64,000 nucleotides of DNA. It comes from Acidimicrobiia bacterium. GTDB taxonomy: Bacteria > Actinomycetota > Acidimicrobiia > IMCC26256 > JAGNEX01. Each line of letters starts with the position of its first letter. The first letter of the stretch is position 1. The stretch lies in assembly GCA_018003035.1 (NCBI GenBank), contig JAGNEX010000001.1:61419-125418 (forward strand), written 5' to 3'. The notes below the pieces were generated by a model. It saw nothing but the letters and a program-made list of their open reading frames with translations. It was not told where the DNA came from and searched no databases. Below, in pieces: positions 63,845 through 64,000 of the stretch. Position numbers and translations under genes: made by a program.

Positions 63845-64000
63845 CTATCGGCGTTTCGGTGCCGAAGGGTTGGACCAGCGGGTCGGGATGCACAGCGCGA
63901 TCGGCGCTGCCGCAACACTCACCCTGATGTGGCTTGCCCTGCCCACCAACTGGTCGTCGAGCCAGACCTTCTTCGGCTTGTTGAGGTTGAGTTCAAACTC
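63845..64000 (-). CDS. C-terminal part of a diacylglycerol/lipid kinase-like protein (truncated by the window edge)
   Basis: The last 51 residues of a minus-strand frame that enters from beyond the window and stops with TAG at 63845. The stretch VWLDDQLVGRASHIRV followed by APIALCIPTRW has the strand pattern of the YegS/DgkB lipid kinase C-terminus (LDGE...V.P.ALRVLVP). The fragment is short, so assignment is tentative. It lies 83 bases upstream of the MDR gene on the same strand and may head that operon. Confidence 0.45.
   Translation of the reverse strand, partial: EFELNLNKPKKVWLDDQLVGRASHIRVSVAAAPIALCIPTRWSNPSAPKRR

Overview
The window is GC-rich, gene-dense chromosomal DNA from an actinobacterium, most likely a member or relative of Acidimicrobiia (inferred from gene content; no search was run). 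Supporting signs are frequent GTG and TTG starts, a DUF4193-type zinc-ribbon protein, two surface proteins with class-E-like sortase signals (LAETG, LASTG), a maleylpyruvate-isomerase-fold protein, an adjacent hisE-hisG pair, and actinobacterial-type 11-bp PHO-box repeats ahead of pstS. I saw no tRNA, rRNA, CRISPR array, transposase or phage gene.

Layout. 0.1-5.3 kb: housekeeping block hisS, aspS, rarA and two small membrane proteins that normally precede alaS; alaS is absent. 5.3-15 kb: a secreted GH114-type glycosidase with a repeat stalk, a Nudix hydrolase, a large sulfatase-like membrane protein, a TrkH/TrkA potassium system, and a gene-free stretch of about 1.1 kb with nested inverted repeats. 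15-25.4 kb: two histidine phosphatases, an SF2 helicase, an MBL hydrolase, an LAETG surface protein, a VIT/CCC1-type transporter, an FCD-like fragment, rmlB, and a MarR regulator followed by three dyads repeated every 33 bp, then a patatin. 25.4-36 kb: pstS with a PHO box, an acyltransferase-3 protein, an MBOAT and an SGNH-like protein (probable O-acylation), an FtsX-type permease and an LASTG surface protein. 36.2-37.9 kb: a small protein, then hisE-hisG.

37.9-50.6 kb is an exopolysaccharide locus. A priming sugar-phosphate transferase is divergent from a Wzz/BY-kinase-like protein whose P-loop is gone. After an extended -10 promoter, six tightly packed genes follow: an Alg14/PssD-like subunit, an Alg13/PssE-like domain fused to a sulfotransferase, a GT2 glycosyltransferase, an O-antigen-ligase/Wzy-like polymerase, an APH-fold kinase and a second sulfotransferase. 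A terminator and a second GH114 glycosidase, this one a lipoprotein, close the locus. My reading is a sulfated, possibly galactosamine-containing exopolysaccharide with a dedicated depolymerase. This is the most interesting system in the window.

51-64 kb: a PspA operon with two membrane-anchored partners, a zinc-finger plus winged-helix gene pair, a DUF4193 protein with 21 consecutive Asp overlapping lnt, a LysM lytic transglycosylase, and a probable operon of a lipid-kinase tail, an MDR oxidoreductase, an M20 amidohydrolase and a double-length ThyX-like protein whose signature motif is divided between its two halves.
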